Below, one piece after another: positions 35,500 to 48,500 of a stretch of 64,000 nt of DNA. This stretch comes from Corythucha ciliata (lineage: Eukaryota > Arthropoda > Insecta > Hemiptera > Tingidae), in NCBI GenBank assembly GCA_038030265.1, contig CM075943.1, positions 14,756,001 to 14,820,000 on the forward strand, in the 5' to 3' direction. The position numbers were made by a program, and so were the translations under genes. The notes under the pieces were generated by a model. That model was not told the origin of the DNA and did no database searches. It saw only the letters and a program-made list of their open reading frames with translations. The first letter of the stretch is position 1. Each line of letters starts with the position of its first letter.

Positions 35500-36020
35500 T
35501 TTCGCTAAAACATCATCAAAACCACCTCCCAAACACTAGCGAGGGATTATCACCTTTTCAAATTTTAGAGTCAAAGGTTCTGGTCTGAGGCAGACGTGAT
35601 TTATAAGCCGAACCATATATGTTTAAACGAGAAATAAAGCCCCTTAAACGGTCCAGGAATGAATGTTTCACGTGGTGGTCGTTGGTATCAGCCGGTTTTA
35701 TCGACTCCAAGGTCACTAGTATGAGCGGTTGGTAATAAAAACAGCGGTGATGTGGTTGCCACGGCGTCTTAAACAGCGTCATTGGATCCCTTATGCGGCA
35801 TTTTTTCAAGACCAGTACCTAGGCCCCTGAGCTGCCCAGAGAGGTCCACAAGCATCGAGATTCATCCTTGGCCTTCAGGCTTGTCCGCGGGAAAGTTCGG
35901 GTGCAGGAAGTTAAAAACAGTGGGGCCACGCTGTGAGAACTCTTTCATTGATATTCTTCTGAACGATAATTTGTCTCAATTTTCATTGCTTGGGAAATTC
36001 TCTGATTCGCTCTAAAAATG
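35500..36020. repeat. diverged relative of the 796-2440 repeat (partial)
   Basis: 35850-36010 matches 1075-1260 in order: CCTTGGCCTTCAGG, CGGGAAAGTTCG, GTGAGAACTCTTTCA and TTCTTCTGA. 35500-35850 is unique-looking. The open frame 35782-36015 is not a gene. Confidence 0.45.
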
Positions 36021-37230
36021 ACTTGACAGCCATTCCATGCCTAAAAATAGCTAAACTAAGGCTATGCCCACCATAAAAACGGCTAAACTAAAGGTAATAG
36101 CACCCCAAAGTCATGGCAAATCTGACTAAATTTGAGGGAAAATGCTCACTTTAAAAAAAAGCTAAACGGACTTCAAGCACCCTAAACATGGCTAGCCTGA
36201 CAATTCTTGCAGCCCTGAAAATGGCCAAACTGACAATTCGTGCTCCAAAAATGGCCAATACTGACCATTCGCGCCTTTGGCTTGATGTGACTATTTACGC
36301 CCTAAAAATGGCAAAACTGACGACTCGCGCCTTGAAAATGCCTAAGCTGACTAGCGATTTGCGCTCTAAACATGGTGAAACTGACTTTACATGCCACAAA
36401 TTCGCGCCCTAAAATGCCTGAACAGGTGATTCCGGCCCTTAAAATAGTCAAAACTGACCATATTTGTGCGTAGAAAATTACTAAACATGCAATGCCTTCT
36501 GTAAATATTCTCTCTTCAATTCTCGCAATTACAATTCTCGCTTCAAAAATGGCAAAACTTACCATTCGGACCCTAACAATGCCAAAACTGATGATTTTTG
36601 CTCTGAAAAAATCGCTGAGGCTAATATTCATTCCTTATACATATAAATGACCCCTGACAATTTGCACCTTGGAAATGGCAAACTGACCACTCGCAACCTA
36701 CAAGTGGGGTGGCGGACTATTTTGTACCATAAAAATGGCAAAACTGAGTATTTGTGTCCACAAAATGGTTGTATTAACGATAATCGCTAAACAGAGTTCG
36801 TACTCTAGACTTGAAAGACGAATTTGTGCGCTCTGAAAAAATCACACTGACTATTCTCGCCCGCTAGAAATGAACATACTGACAGTTTGCGCAGTAAAAA
36901 TTGCCAAACTGGAGCTAACAATACTATCACGCTCAAAAATTAATTAAACTATGCGGCTATAAATGGTTGAACTTTACGATTGATGCTTTGTGCTGAAAAT
37001 TGCTTGATTGACTAATTATGACCCCAAAAAATTGCTAAACCGACAATAATTCGTGTCCGGGAAATGGCGAAACTTACCATTCGTGCTTAATAAGTGACCA
37101 CACACTTGAGCCTCCACGCCATTAAAATGGCTAAACTGCACTTGCGCCATGTATACGTCTTAACTGACGCGATTCGTGCTATGCGTAAATAGCCTCTAAT
37201 TTGGCCATTTCGCCTCGGAATGGCCTATTT
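36020..37230. repeat. B30 degenerate array
   Basis: About 35-40 units, for example GCGCCCTAAAAATGGCAAAA then CTGACGATTC, roughly 30 bp apart. The opposite orientation to 20950-21450. Confidence 0.75.
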
Positions 37231-38140
37231 TCGAGGCTATTTTCGCCGTAAAATATTTATTGACTCAATCGATGTAGCAGTCGTTCCCCCCACCAAATAG
37301 GTGCTTCTCCACTTTACCCACTGAATTGAAGGAGGAAGCTCAAGCCCCCCCCCCCCAGCCACTCCATGGATCCCAGCCTGCCAAGGCCGAAGCTTTATCG
37401 TGTACCGTGGCTTTGAGATCTGCTGTAATTCTTGCAGCTGTCGCGATTGTGTGGATAGCATGTTCAGTGTACTGTCCACAATCTAATGCAAACGTGAGCA
37501 ATAAGTGCGGTCAAAAACGGTGGCATCACAGTGAGAACCACTTCAACCGACCATTTGATCGGAAATTCATCTTGATTTTCGGACTCCCTGTGTCGAGAAA
37601 CCTCTAAATTTGCGGTTTTGCTATTTTTTTTTTTTTTTAATTTAATCATTTTTGCCAGAAATTGCCCATGCATGGACGGTTTTTAGGCTGAATGTTTATG
37701 TTTTCAAAGTGTTTCTATTTGAACGGGGCGTGGTCTACGAGTCCTTTGGACAATGTTCAATTGCCCCTAGAAAACGTATCGCAAGAGGTCGAAAGATAAG
37801 GCGGGAGCGAGGTTGAACTCGCAGATTATTGGGTTCGTCCAGTCCAAAACTCAGAAGTTCCAGCGGCGCGGCGCGACGTGAGAGGTCATGCCTTCCCCCC
37901 TCCACCAATAGGTTTGAGCTCACTTCACTCGGGACGAGGAATATTTTAGCCAAAGAGTTACAGCGTTTCATGGGGTCATGGCCCCCTCCTTGAGCCGACT
38001 TTGGATCCGCGCCTGGCTGACTGCGGACAAAATGGAGTCCAACGGATGACGGATTTTTTTTAACGGAACTCCGAGCTTACCATAGGCCTATTTCCACTTG
38101 TTCTTCTGGAACGTTCCGTTCCTTCACACCGTTCCTTCTA
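37231..38140. other. non-coding; holds a further piece of the 796-2440 repeat family
   Basis: 37540-37620 (TTGATTTTCGGACTCCC, then GTCGAGAAACC) resembles 2175-2210. There is a C-run at 37345-37354. 37640-38140 is unique-looking with no exon recognised. Confidence 0.4.
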
Positions 38141-40030
38141 TGAGGGAGCGGGCTAAAAATTTTTCTTAATTCTTTAAACTTCTGGTCATGAATTAAAGCA
38201 TTTCTCGTCTGTATTTTTCTTGATTTGTGCCGGGAATTAGCGTTTTTCTTAGTTTTAGTCCAGAATTAGCCCTATTCCCCAATTTTAGCAACAATGTATT
38301 GAATTCTGGCCATGAATTAGTGCTTTATCTCATCTTTATAGGCACGATGAGCACTAGCTTTAGGCGTTCTCTGGATTTGTTCTCTGTGAATTAGCGTTTT
38401 TCTCCATTTTAGCCGCGAAGGGTCAATTTTTTTTCACTTTTGGTAATGACTCTTGAATTACCGATTTTGATGCTGTCATGGTCCTTGGTCCATCGTCTTT
38501 TTGTGTGATACATTTCGTCAATTTGTGCATGTGATATACGGCCACCACAAACCGCTAATTCCCATTCATGTCTCTCAATTGTAGCCTCGAATAAGCGGTT
38601 TTTTCGGAACTTTGTTCCTATATCCATGAACATAAAACTGAAAAATCGACATTTTTCCAAAAACACTACACCAACAAAACGCAAAAGTCATCTTTGGGTA
38701 ACTTCGTGGATAAAATTGAGAAAAAGCGCTAATTCGGGGATAAAATTAAGAAAAATCGTTAATCCGCGGCTGAAATGAAGAAAAACGCTAATTCGTAACT
38801 GAATATAAGTACGTCTCTAATTCACTGCTAAAATAAATAAAAAGTGCTAATTCGCTGTTAAAATTGAAAAAAATCGATGATTCGCTGCTAGATTTGAGGA
38901 CAAACGCTCATCATTCAAAGCTAAAATTAATTTTAAAAAACGTTAATATTCGCAGCTGAAACGCTAATTCAATGCCATATGCGAAAACATCACTAATTAG
39001 CTGCTTAAAATGAGAAAAATTGATAATTCGCTGCTAAAATTAAGAAAGAACGCTTATCGTTCAAAGATATAAAGTTGAGTAAACGCCAATTTACGATTTC
39101 TGGGGGCAACTTACGGTCTGAGATATGGTCTGAAGAAGCGTTAATTCGCGACTCAAATTGAGGAAAATCGTTAATTCTCGGCTAAAAAAGATTATAAAGA
39201 CGCTAATTCGTTGCTGTTATGGCAATACATCGTCAATCCTCTAATCGCTGCTAAAATTGAGAAAAATCCCAAAATCCCTGCTAAAATTGAGAAGAATCCC
39301 AAAATCGCTGCTAAAATTGAGGGAGAGCTTAAATTCGCTGCTAAAATGAAGAAAACGCGATGATTCGCTGTTGAAAGTTTAGGGAAACCGCTAATTCGTT
39401 GCTAAATATTAATACATCGCTATTCGCTGCTGAAATTGAGAAACAGCGCTAATTCGCTGCTAGAATAACTAAAAAATCACGTATTAACTACTAAAATTGA
39501 GTAAATGCAAATTCAAGATTTTTGGGTAGCTAAAATTTCAAAAAAGCTACTGTAATACGTGGCTAAATTTGAGGAAATCAATAAATTGAAGCTCAAATTG
39601 AGAAACAGCGCTAATTCGTTGCTAAAACGGAGGAAAAACGCTAAATCATGGATAAATGTGAAAAAGTCGCAAATTCACTGCTGAACTCACAAACAAGTAG
39701 CAGCTCGTAGCACTAAATTACGAAGACAACGCTAATTCACTGCTGAAGTTAAGGCAATTAAAACGCTAGTTATTTGTTTGTTAAATGGGAAGTCATCGCT
39801 GCGTAAATTAAGTAATAGCGCTGATTCGAGGCTAAAATGGAAACAAACATCCAATTCGTGGTTATATCGAATTCTCATTGCTAACATTTAGAAAAATCGC
39901 TTATTCGCCGCTAAAATAGACAAAAACGCTAATTGGAGGTTAAATAAAAGAGAAAAAGCTCTGAGAGAGAACGCCAATTCGAGATCTCTGGAGCCAACTT
40001 CATGGCCAAGATTGAGAAAACTTCATAATT
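38141..40030. repeat. A30 degenerate array with one orientation switch
   Basis: Complement orientation to about 38420, then GCTAATTCGCTGCTAAAA units from about 38700 to 40030. This block has local homogenisation: near 39245-39320 three successive units read CGCTGCTAAAATTGAG. Confidence 0.8.
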
Positions 40031-40320
40031 TAGCCCCTAAAGGTGCAGTTTCGCCAGTGATTATACATCACACACAAGCCACGGATCAATCAAATGGGAG
40101 ACTGCATGGCCAAATAAAAAATTTCAGAGGTTATGCGTCTTTTTTCTCGTAGTGTGAAACGGGCCTGATGATTTCTTGCGGGTGTGTGCGAGTCTGAAGC
40201 GCGTCTCAAAGTTGCAGGATTATTTGTACTTTTTCTATTTGTGTCCGGGTACTATGCAGTATCATAAAAATATTTAATTGTCGTTTCCGAGGCCTTGATC
40301 ACAGTCAGAATAAGGCCAAC
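40031..40320. other. downstream flank of lipase 2
   Basis: Unique-looking sequence with no exon or transposon end recognised. Confidence 0.4.
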
Positions 40321-40326
40321 TTTATT
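40321..40326 (-). promoter_or_regulatory. polyadenylation signal of lipase 2
   Basis: AATAAA on the minus strand, 32 nt after the stop codon. Confidence 0.6.
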
Positions 40327-40358
40327 GTTCACAAATCCCCGTCCATAGTAGAACATAA

Positions 40359-41664
40359 TCACTTAAAATAATGAACGCCACTCGCACTATAATTCGGATA
40401 AATTATCAATGAATTGACAAAATTGTCCGAAAATTGTGGTGACTACTCACATTCTATCAGTGTCTTCTCCCAAATAAGTGATGGAGTTGTTTACACATTC
40501 GTCACGCTGAAAAAGTTCGTAGTTGTCGCATTTGACAGCCTTGTACTTTTGGGGATTTTCAATTGAGTCAATATAAATTGCCCACGCTTTGCTATGACTG
40601 CACATTCCTGGAATTCACAGTTCACACGTGTGTTTACAAGGGACGATGACGGGTGGGAGAGAGGAGAAACATCGCTTTCATCTCAAACCTCCTTTCAAAG
40701 TGTCCAAGAAACTGCACCCGGGCTGCGTTGCCACGCCTTTGCGAGAATAAAAATCGGCGTGACCGAGCGGTGCAAACAATCCGAGGAGTCGTCCGCAAGT
40801 GTGAATGACGTCGACGAAATTTCCAGACTCGGTGCTTATCCGCTCGCCCACTTTTTTATTGTGATAGAGAGGAGACGCAGGATCGAGACCTTTTTTTTCA
40901 GATTGTTGAACAACATTAGACAATTATTTTCAATAATAATTTCCCCCCCCTTTTTTTCATTCCGAAAAATTGTACCCGTCACTCTTCCGACATTTCCCGA
41001 CGTGACGTGATGATTTGCAATGCCAACGATGTGAGCTCCAAGACTGTGACCGATGAGATGGAGCTCTTCGGGCGGTATATTGTATTCATTCGCTAGGGCA
41101 TCAATGAAATATCCCAGTTGTTCGCCGGATTTTTGTACGCTTCTAACAGCGACATTGTAGAGTAAGTTGCGGGATCCTTCGCTCCAGTCGACACCGATGA
41201 TGTTGGCGTCGTACTGCTTCAAATAAGCTGCGCATACGATTGGTAATAATTATTAATAATAATACCGAAATACGGGAGGACCTGGGAATTAATTAATACC
41301 ATCTTTCAGAATTTTCGGAAACCCAGTCAAAGAGTTGCTAGAAAAGCCGTGGGCGATTAAAACGGTTTTTTTGGTAATATCAAACTTCATGAACGGCGTT
41401 TCTTCGAACAGCTCTCCGTCAGGGATTTCTCTTACAACAAAAAATGTAAGTTTGAAATTATTTCAATTATTTAGCCGGTGTGCTTGTGTTTCTTGAGAGT
41501 AAAAGCCAACGGCGTAGCCCTATTGCTGTACCTTGTGAAAAGGTAGTACTTATTTGACATATTCGGCGAGAATGACAGAAAGAGATCTCCAAGAACTCGG
41601 GCTTCTACTTCAATTACATCCTCGTCCAATTTGTCGTCATATTCCGCCGGATAGCACTCTGGGC
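40359..41664 (-). CDS. neutral lipase of the pancreatic lipase family (lipase 2), 5' end missing
   Basis: Paralogue of the lipase at 15.9-17.3 kb. Exons on the minus strand: 41664-41532, 41430-41300, 41227-40976, 40889-40689, 40607-40451 and 40386-40359. Their lengths are 133, 131, 252, 201, 157 and 28 nt, against 133, 128, 252, 201, 157 and 34 in lipase 1. The catalytic triad is present: GHSLGAH (Ser), GLDPA (Asp) and CSH (His). GVDWSEGSRNLLY precedes the elbow. The first modelled exon begins mid-codon with PECYPAEYDD, matching exon 2 of lipase 1, so a signal-peptide exon should lie above 41664. The 400 bp next to it are A30 repeat and the exon was not found. Either it lies further away or has been lost. 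All GT-AG sites and the frame are intact, so the protein is otherwise complete. Confidence 0.9.
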
Positions 41665-41739
41665 CTGAAAGATCAAAACTGCGATTAAGCTCACAAAACA
41701 GCAGTTTTCGGTCGAGAACAGTATAGAAGAATTATGATG

Positions 41740-42065
41740 CAATGAATTCGTGTTTTTCCTGATTTTAGCGAAATGAGCAATTTTTCTCAATTTCATCCAT
41801 GCATTATAACATTTTCCTAATTTTAGTTTGGAATTAGCGGTTTTAATTTTTTTCGCTTTTAGCTATGAATTAGCGCTTTTTCTCAGACTTCGAGAGCTGA
41901 AAACTGTCGTTTCCATATACTTTTTTTAGCCTTTAATTAGCGTTTTTCTACACTAAATTTACGAAAGCTTTAAGGAAACTTTAACCGCGAAGTACCTAGT
42001 TAAGTATTTTTCTTGATTTTAGCCGTCATTTAGCGCTTTTTCTCATTTCTGTCGTGAATGAGTAG
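41740..42065. repeat. A30 array (complement orientation), next to lipase 2 exon 2
   Basis: Units TTTTTCTCAATTTC/TTAG with GAATTAGCG. It occupies the place where the signal-peptide exon of lipase 2 would be expected. Confidence 0.65.
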
Positions 42066-42069
42066 AGTA

Positions 42070-43640
42070 ACGACGCAGTGTAGCGAGGGGGGCGGTTCGC
42101 CTCCAGCCCACAACCTGAGAGAAGGCTCCCAAAAAGCTTAAAGATGGAAAAATTATGATTTTTAGATATTTTCGTGGTTGTAGGTATAGGTACGTAAAAA
42201 CGACTTTTGGTATGCGTATAAGCGGTTGAACAGCAATATTGACTCTTTCGACGATTTTCCGTCCATTCCGGCCCAGGTTGGAATGAAACGTTACAGATGG
42301 TCAGCAAAGAGTGTTGCTGAATATTCGATTTAGCCCACAAAAGCGCTATCTGAAGGCTCAAATTGAGAGAATTCGCGCGACTTCTGGGGGACGGCTAAAG
42401 TAGAGAAAATACGCTGATCATTAGTTTTTTTTTATGTCCTAAAGCGCGGATAAAGATGAAAAGGCGCATTACTATGCTGTTCTTGGGGCAAGTACGCAGG
42501 AAAACATTGGAAAAAAGCGCTAATATATGTGGCTGAAACCGAGAAAAAGGGCTCATTCACGGTATCTCGTTGAAGCATCCAGACCAGAATTGAGAAAAAT
42601 AGCCGATTCGCGGTGTATGGATAATGCCACTTTATAGCTAAAATGAAGACAAAATTAAGCGTTAATTTATTGCTCCTTGAAAAATTGATATTTGCCTCGG
42701 GTTTTGCTTATTGCAAGCGCGAAAACGCAGACAAAACAGGAGACAAAGAAAGAAAGAAAAAAACAACTGTAATTCTGGGCTGAAACTGAGAAAAATGGCA
42801 AATTCGCAACTGAAATTGTAAAAATTGCAGCTAAATCTGCGAAAAGCGCTAATTCACGACTGAAATTTAGAAGAATGGCTAAATATCAGCTAAAATTGGG
42901 GCAAACGCGCTAATCCACGTCAAAAATTCAAAGACTCCCTAATTCAATAACTGCTAAAATTGAGAAAATTTGCTAATTCGATTATTCGAAAATGACAAAA
43001 AGCGCTAATTAGCGGCTAAAATTGGGACAATCCTTAATTCACGGACGGGGCTAATTAATTCGCCGATGAAATTGAGAAAAATCGTTATCTCACGGATGAA
43101 ATTTATTGGGGAAAACGCTAGTTCGCTGATAAAGTCTAGAAAAAACGTTAATTTGCGGAGATGGGAATAAAAAAAAATCAGCTAATTCACGACTGAAATA
43201 TAGAAAATGCTAATTCACTGCTAAAATTCAGTAAAACGCTAGTTCGCGTCTAAAGTTTAGGAAATCACAAATCCGTGGCTTCTATGGCATTTTGAGGCCT
43301 AAAACTGATAAAAAGCGTAATTTCGCAGCACAAATTAAGTGAAAAAAAAAATAGTAATGCGGTTGGCACACAAAAATGGTAAATTATTGACAAAATTCAC
43401 TAAAAAGTGCTAATTCGCTGCCGGAAATGTAAAAAATCGCCCAATTTGCAGCGAAAATGTAATGAAAACTCCAATTCCTGACTAAAATAGAGAAAAATCG
43501 CTAATATCGAATAGCTGTGATTCGCGGCTGTAAATTTGACGAATATCACTAATTCGCGGATAAAGTGTAGAAGCTGTAATTGACGCGGATAAAATTGGGG
43601 AAAAATCCAATTTTCTGCTGTATTAAAAATACACTAATCC
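42070..43640 (+). mobile_element. CAGTAGCGTAC-family element, copy C: conserved end then A30 array
   Basis: CAGTGTAGCGAGGGGGGCGG near 42079 is followed by AAAAGCTTAAAGATGG and a block homologous to 21950-22200 and, complemented, to 12000-12130. From 42360 to 43640 it is A30 in the GCTAATTCGCGG orientation. The element may continue through the D21 array to an end near 44795. Confidence 0.55.
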
Positions 43641-44480
43641 GTTCAATTAGAACTGTCAATTTCGTCCTGGAAATGTCAAAATTTCATCGTTAAATACTAA
43701 AGTTTGTCAATTTCGTCCTTGGAATCGTCAATTTAATCATATAAATATCAATTTTATGCACGAAACTGTCAATTTCGTCCTCAGGACTGTCAATTTCTTC
43801 CTTGAAACTGTCAATTTGGTCCTGGAAAAGTATATTTTGTCATTCAAAACTGTGCAACTAAGTCCTTGGAACTGTCAATTTTGTCCTCTTAATGTCAAAT
43901 TCGTCGATCAAAACTGTCAATATCGTCCTCCAAACAGCCAACTTCATCCTTGAAACTGTCAACCGTCCTGGAAATCAATTTCGTCCTGGAAATGTGAACT
44001 TCGTCATTCAAAACTGTAAATTGTTTGTCCTCGGACTATCAATTCCTTCCTATAAATTTCAATTTCGTCTTGAAAACGTCGATTTTGTTAGTCAAAAATG
44101 TCAATTTCGTCCTCGATATTTTTCAATTTTGCCGTGTTTATTTGCTTCGATTTCTTGCTTTAAACTGTCAATTTCGACCCGGAAAATATCAATGACGTTA
44201 ATTTGTCCCGTAAACGGCCAATTTCGTTCGATAAACTTAATTTCTTCCTTGAAACTGTCAATTTCGTCCTGTAAACTGTGAATTTCGTTCGAAAAACTGC
44301 ACATTTCGTCCTCGTAACTGTCAATTTCGTTTTAATTGCTCTCAGGAATTGGAGGTTTGGAAAAGTCAATTTCGTCCCTGCGAAACCGTCAATTTCATCC
44401 TTGAAACTGTCGATTTCGACGTTTAAAACTGTCAAATTCTCTTCTAATTTTGTCTTTAAAAGTTTCAAAGTGGCCTGGAA
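43640..44480. repeat. D21 degenerate array
   Basis: About 35-40 units of AACTGTCAATTTCGTCCTGG, mostly 21-24 bp apart. Because 21 is a multiple of three, long open frames persist on both strands (for example 43892-44281 +, 44160-44468 -). They are a by-product of the period. Confidence 0.85.
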
Positions 44481-44800
44481 ACTGTTATTCCAGTGAAAAA
44501 GTTGAAATTAAGCCTCCGGAGCCTAAAAATATAGACTTCAATGTTATTTGTCACCGCCTGCTGCTACACCTTTTGGATATACAGTGTCGGCGCTACTGTA
44601 TATGAACGGCGAATTGTCAGCCATTCAATAAAGATTTTTTTAAACCGGAGGCGACTGCGACAAAATCTTTTAAATTAACATGAAACCTGAAAATCCCTCC
44701 ATTATTCCATCTTTATAAGCTTTTCAGGGGCTTCCTAAGAAGAGGGGTCGGGGTCTCTCTCACCCCTTTCCCCATTACCTAGGCACGCTAGTGATTATTA
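44481..44800. other. possible right end of copy C of the CAGTAGCGTAC family
   Basis: Complemented from about 44795 it reads CACTAGCGTGCCTAGG, then AAAAGCTTATAAAGATGG, resembling the left end at 42075-42135. This would close an element of about 2.7 kb with A30 and D21 inside. Confidence 0.4.
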
Positions 44801-45560
44801 CTTATTTGACGAGTTTTTTTAATGGGGTGTAATACATTTTGACGGATTTCTGACTAAATATCGATGTTGACTTGACAGGAAAAGCAAAATTTCAGTTGAC
44901 CTACAGCAAATTTACAGTTTAGAGACCCGTTTTTATAGCGGTGGAAACTAATTCAGCCGGCCCCGCAGGTGCTCCCATAGCAAAATTCATAGAAAAGAAG
45001 GAGACAACAAAAAATCTTACCACAATCGGCTATAACGAAGTCAAATTGAAAAATAGGAGCAACGGAAAAAGCAGAAATCAAAATTACCAGCTTCATTGTG
45101 AGTTCTCAAAAGAACTGAGCCTGCTCGAATAACCACTGACTATACAGAAAAGATCTTACGGAGTGGCAAACTGACTAAATTCGCGATTTCCATCGATCAC
45201 ACAGCTGTAGGATTCATTGAACTTTGAAAACAAACTAAGGTGTCCTAGTTTGGCAGTTAATTATTTGGAAGCGAGTTTGCTCAAAATGTTTATTTAGTTT
45301 CTAGTGAAAGAAAAAGGCGAGCTTTTGTATACATTTTAACATCATAATATCTGATTTTAACTCCGAGGGCATTTTCACACTAGAGATTTACTTTTATCCG
45401 ATTCCAGATGAATGTGATTCGGAAATCGCATACATCAAGAATCATCAAAAGATAGCAGCAGTCTCAAATGAGCCAATCTCAAGAAATTTTGCTTTTGAAG
45501 GAGCTAAAACCGTGAAATTGGTTGCGGAGTTCACCCTCTTTCAACTACGTTCGCAAAGAC
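44801..45560. other. mostly unique sequence with one unassigned open frame
   Basis: The plus-strand frame at 44941-45132 (contains NSAGPAGAPIAKF and EKKETTKN) looks less repetitive than its surroundings but starts with GTG, has no splice partners and no family resemblance. I leave it uncalled. Nothing else recognised. Confidence 0.3.
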
Positions 45561-48500
45561 TTTCGATTTCAATTCGATTTCTTAATTTTGGTCATGAATA
45601 AGCGTTTTTTTTCTCAATTTCAGCCGCGAATCAGCGCTTGTTCTTTTTGAAAAATTCGACGTGAATCACCGTTTCAACACTTTCCGCGTTCTTTATCAAT
45701 GAACTAGACATTTTTCCCTTTTCAATTAATCAATTTTATCAATTTCTCACATTCAAAGTTTCCTCCTGAACCCGTGAATTCGCGTTTTTTTCAAGTTTTA
45801 GCCGCGAGTTATAACTTTTAGCTTTGAATTAGCGCTTTTTCTCTATTTTAGCCGAATTTGTCCTCAGAAACCATGAATTAGCAGCGATGTTTCTCAACTT
45901 TAGCTCAGAAATAGCGGTTTTTCTCAATTTCGAACATGAATTACTGAATTTTCTCAGTTTTAGCCGTAAATTATCAATATTTTGCCCTTTTATTCGTGGA
46001 TTTGGGGGTCCCCCCGCCCCATTCAGGTATAGGCAAAATTGCCTCCAGCAATGGCAAATGAATTAGTGTTTTTTCAAACTTTTTACTCAATTTTAACCGC
46101 GAATTAGCGGCTAGTCTACATTTTGCCGCGTATGGTTTTTTTTCATATCTTTATTCACATCACGTTAACATTTACAAGTAAAGTTTTTGTAATACACTGC
46201 ATAGATATTAGCGATTTTGGCACTTTATTCATGTAAGCTACGAATTAGCGCTTTTTCTTAATTTCGGCCGCGAATTACCGTAAATCACACTTTTAGCAGT
46301 GAAATGGCGATTTTTCGCATCCTTTTATTCATGAAGTTCTCCCTTCTATTTTAGATGAAATTGCATCCAGAAACGACGAATTTGTGTGTGTGTTTTTTTT
46401 TCCAATTTTAGTCACGAATTATTGTTTCTCTTAATTTCATCCTATCTGTGAATTAGCCATTTTTCTCAATAATTTTCGACCTGAAGTAGCGTTTTTGTCA
46501 ATTTTAGACACGATTTTGTTCACTTTTAGCCACGAGTTAACGCGTTTTCTCTTATTTCACACGGAGACTTCGCCTTTAAGCCCCCACACAATCGTTCCCC
46601 CCATTTTTACCGAAAATTGGCCTCTAAAACCATGAATCTGTGATTTATTCTCAATTTCATCCACGAATTAGCGCCTTTTCTCATTTTCAGTCACGATTTA
46701 GCTTTTTATCAATTTTAGAAGCAAATCAGCGCTAATTTATTAGAGATTTTTCCTTTTTTTTAGCTGCAAATTTACACTTTTCTGTATTTCCGCGTCAAAT
46801 TAACAGTGTTTTCACTTTTTACCATGAATTTAGTGATTTTCATCGATTTTAGCTGTGAACTTTTGCTATTTCTCCATTCCATAGCTGTAGCGGATTACTG
46901 TTGTTCCATCTTCAGGCTGCGAATTAGCAATTAGTTTCACTTTTAGCCTTGATTTAGTGTTTTTTCTATATATTTTTGCCACGGACCTACCCCGGGGAGC
47001 AGCAAGTTAACGTTTACGTTCTCAATTTCTGCCGTGAATTAACCATTTTTCTCAATAATTTTCGACCTTAATTAGCGTTATTATCGATTTTAGACACGAT
47101 TTTTTTCAATTTTACCCACGAATAAACGCTTTTTCTCTTTTAGACGGGGACTTTGACCTGAAAGCATCAGACAATCTTATTTTTTCTCAATTTTACTGGA
47201 AATCAGTTCGCTATTTCTCATTTTTAGCCGTGATTCAGCATTTTTTTTAATTTTAACCGCAAATTAGCGCTAATTTATCATCTGCGATTTATTCTCAATT
47301 TCATCGGCGAATTAACTCTCTTTCTCATTGTAAGCTGTGATTTAGCTTTTTCTCCATTTTAGCCACAAATTAGCGCTAATTTAGAAGAGCTTTTTTATAA
47401 GTCCGTGACAAAAATTGAGAAAAAGCACCAAATTGCTGATAAAATTGAGACAAATTGCTAATTCGAAGAATATAAACGCGACTTCATGACTAAAATTAGG
47501 ATAAAACGCTAATTAGTGGGTAACATTTAGAAAACCCCCAATTCGCGGCGTATGAAGCCAAACAACTTTACGTCTAGAATTGAGAAAAAGCGCTACTTCA
47601 AGGCAAAAATAAAAAAAAAACGCTAATGACAAAAATAGAGCACAAGAAAAGGTTACATATATTTTTTTTAAACTTCGATTTCCAGCTTGAGAAAAATTGA
47701 TAACTCGTCGAGGATCAATTGAAAAAAACAAAATAAAAACGGTATTTCAGGACTAAAATTAAGAGAAAGTATTGCTAATTAGCGGCAAAAGGTGAGAAAC
47801 ACGTTAATTTACGGCTGAAATAGAAGAAATCTTTAATTTGCGGCTTCTGAAGGAAACTTTGTGGCTAAAATTGAGAAAAAGCGCCAATTCGCAGCTGAAA
47901 TTGAGAAAAAGAGCGAACTCACGACTAAAGTTCATGGCAAAAATAAAAAATCGCTAATTACAAGAACAAAAAGTTATTTTGTTTTTATAACTGTAATTTA
48001 AATAACTCTATTTCACAACTAAAGCCCCGTTCACACGATGTTTGAAGCATGTTTGAAGTATTTTAAAAACATCCGGTCACTGCCAGGGAACATATGTTTT
48101 TAAAAAACCAGCATGCAATATAGCTTTAAACATTGCATCGTGTGAACAGGGCTTAAATTAGAGAAAAATTGCCAATACGAGGCTAAACTTGAGAAAAACG
48201 CTAATTCGTGGCTGAAAATGAAAAAAATTAATAATTCGCGAATAAAATTTAGAAAACGCTGATTCGCGGCTTCTGAAGAAAACTTCGAGGCAAAAATTGA
48301 GAAAAGACGCTAATTCATGACAAAAATAAAAAAATCGCTAATTACAAAAACAAAACACAAAAAAGGTTAATTTTGTAATAGCTCTATAATTTCAATAACT
48401 CTAAGCGGCTGAAATTGAGAAAAATGGTTAACTTGAGGCTAAAATTAAAAAAAAAAAAAGTTGTTTCACGGCTAAATGTGGGAGAGAGCGCTAATCATCG

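Noticed and set aside
36188..36631. Open frames over the B30 array, for example the ALKMAKLT-type repeat
   Set aside because: Translation of a degenerate 30-bp repeat; no start context, splice sites or homologue recognised.
41665..41796. Extension of lipase 2 exon 2 upstream as its coding start
   Set aside because: The extension crosses a good acceptor (TTTCAG) into repeat DNA and has no signal peptide.
43892..44281. 129-codon open frame rich in a TVNFVLE-like repeat
   Set aside because: Follows automatically from the 21-bp period; frame shifts occur along the array.
44941..45132. 63-codon open frame
   Set aside because: GTG start, no splice sites and no recognised family; noted as uncalled rather than annotated.
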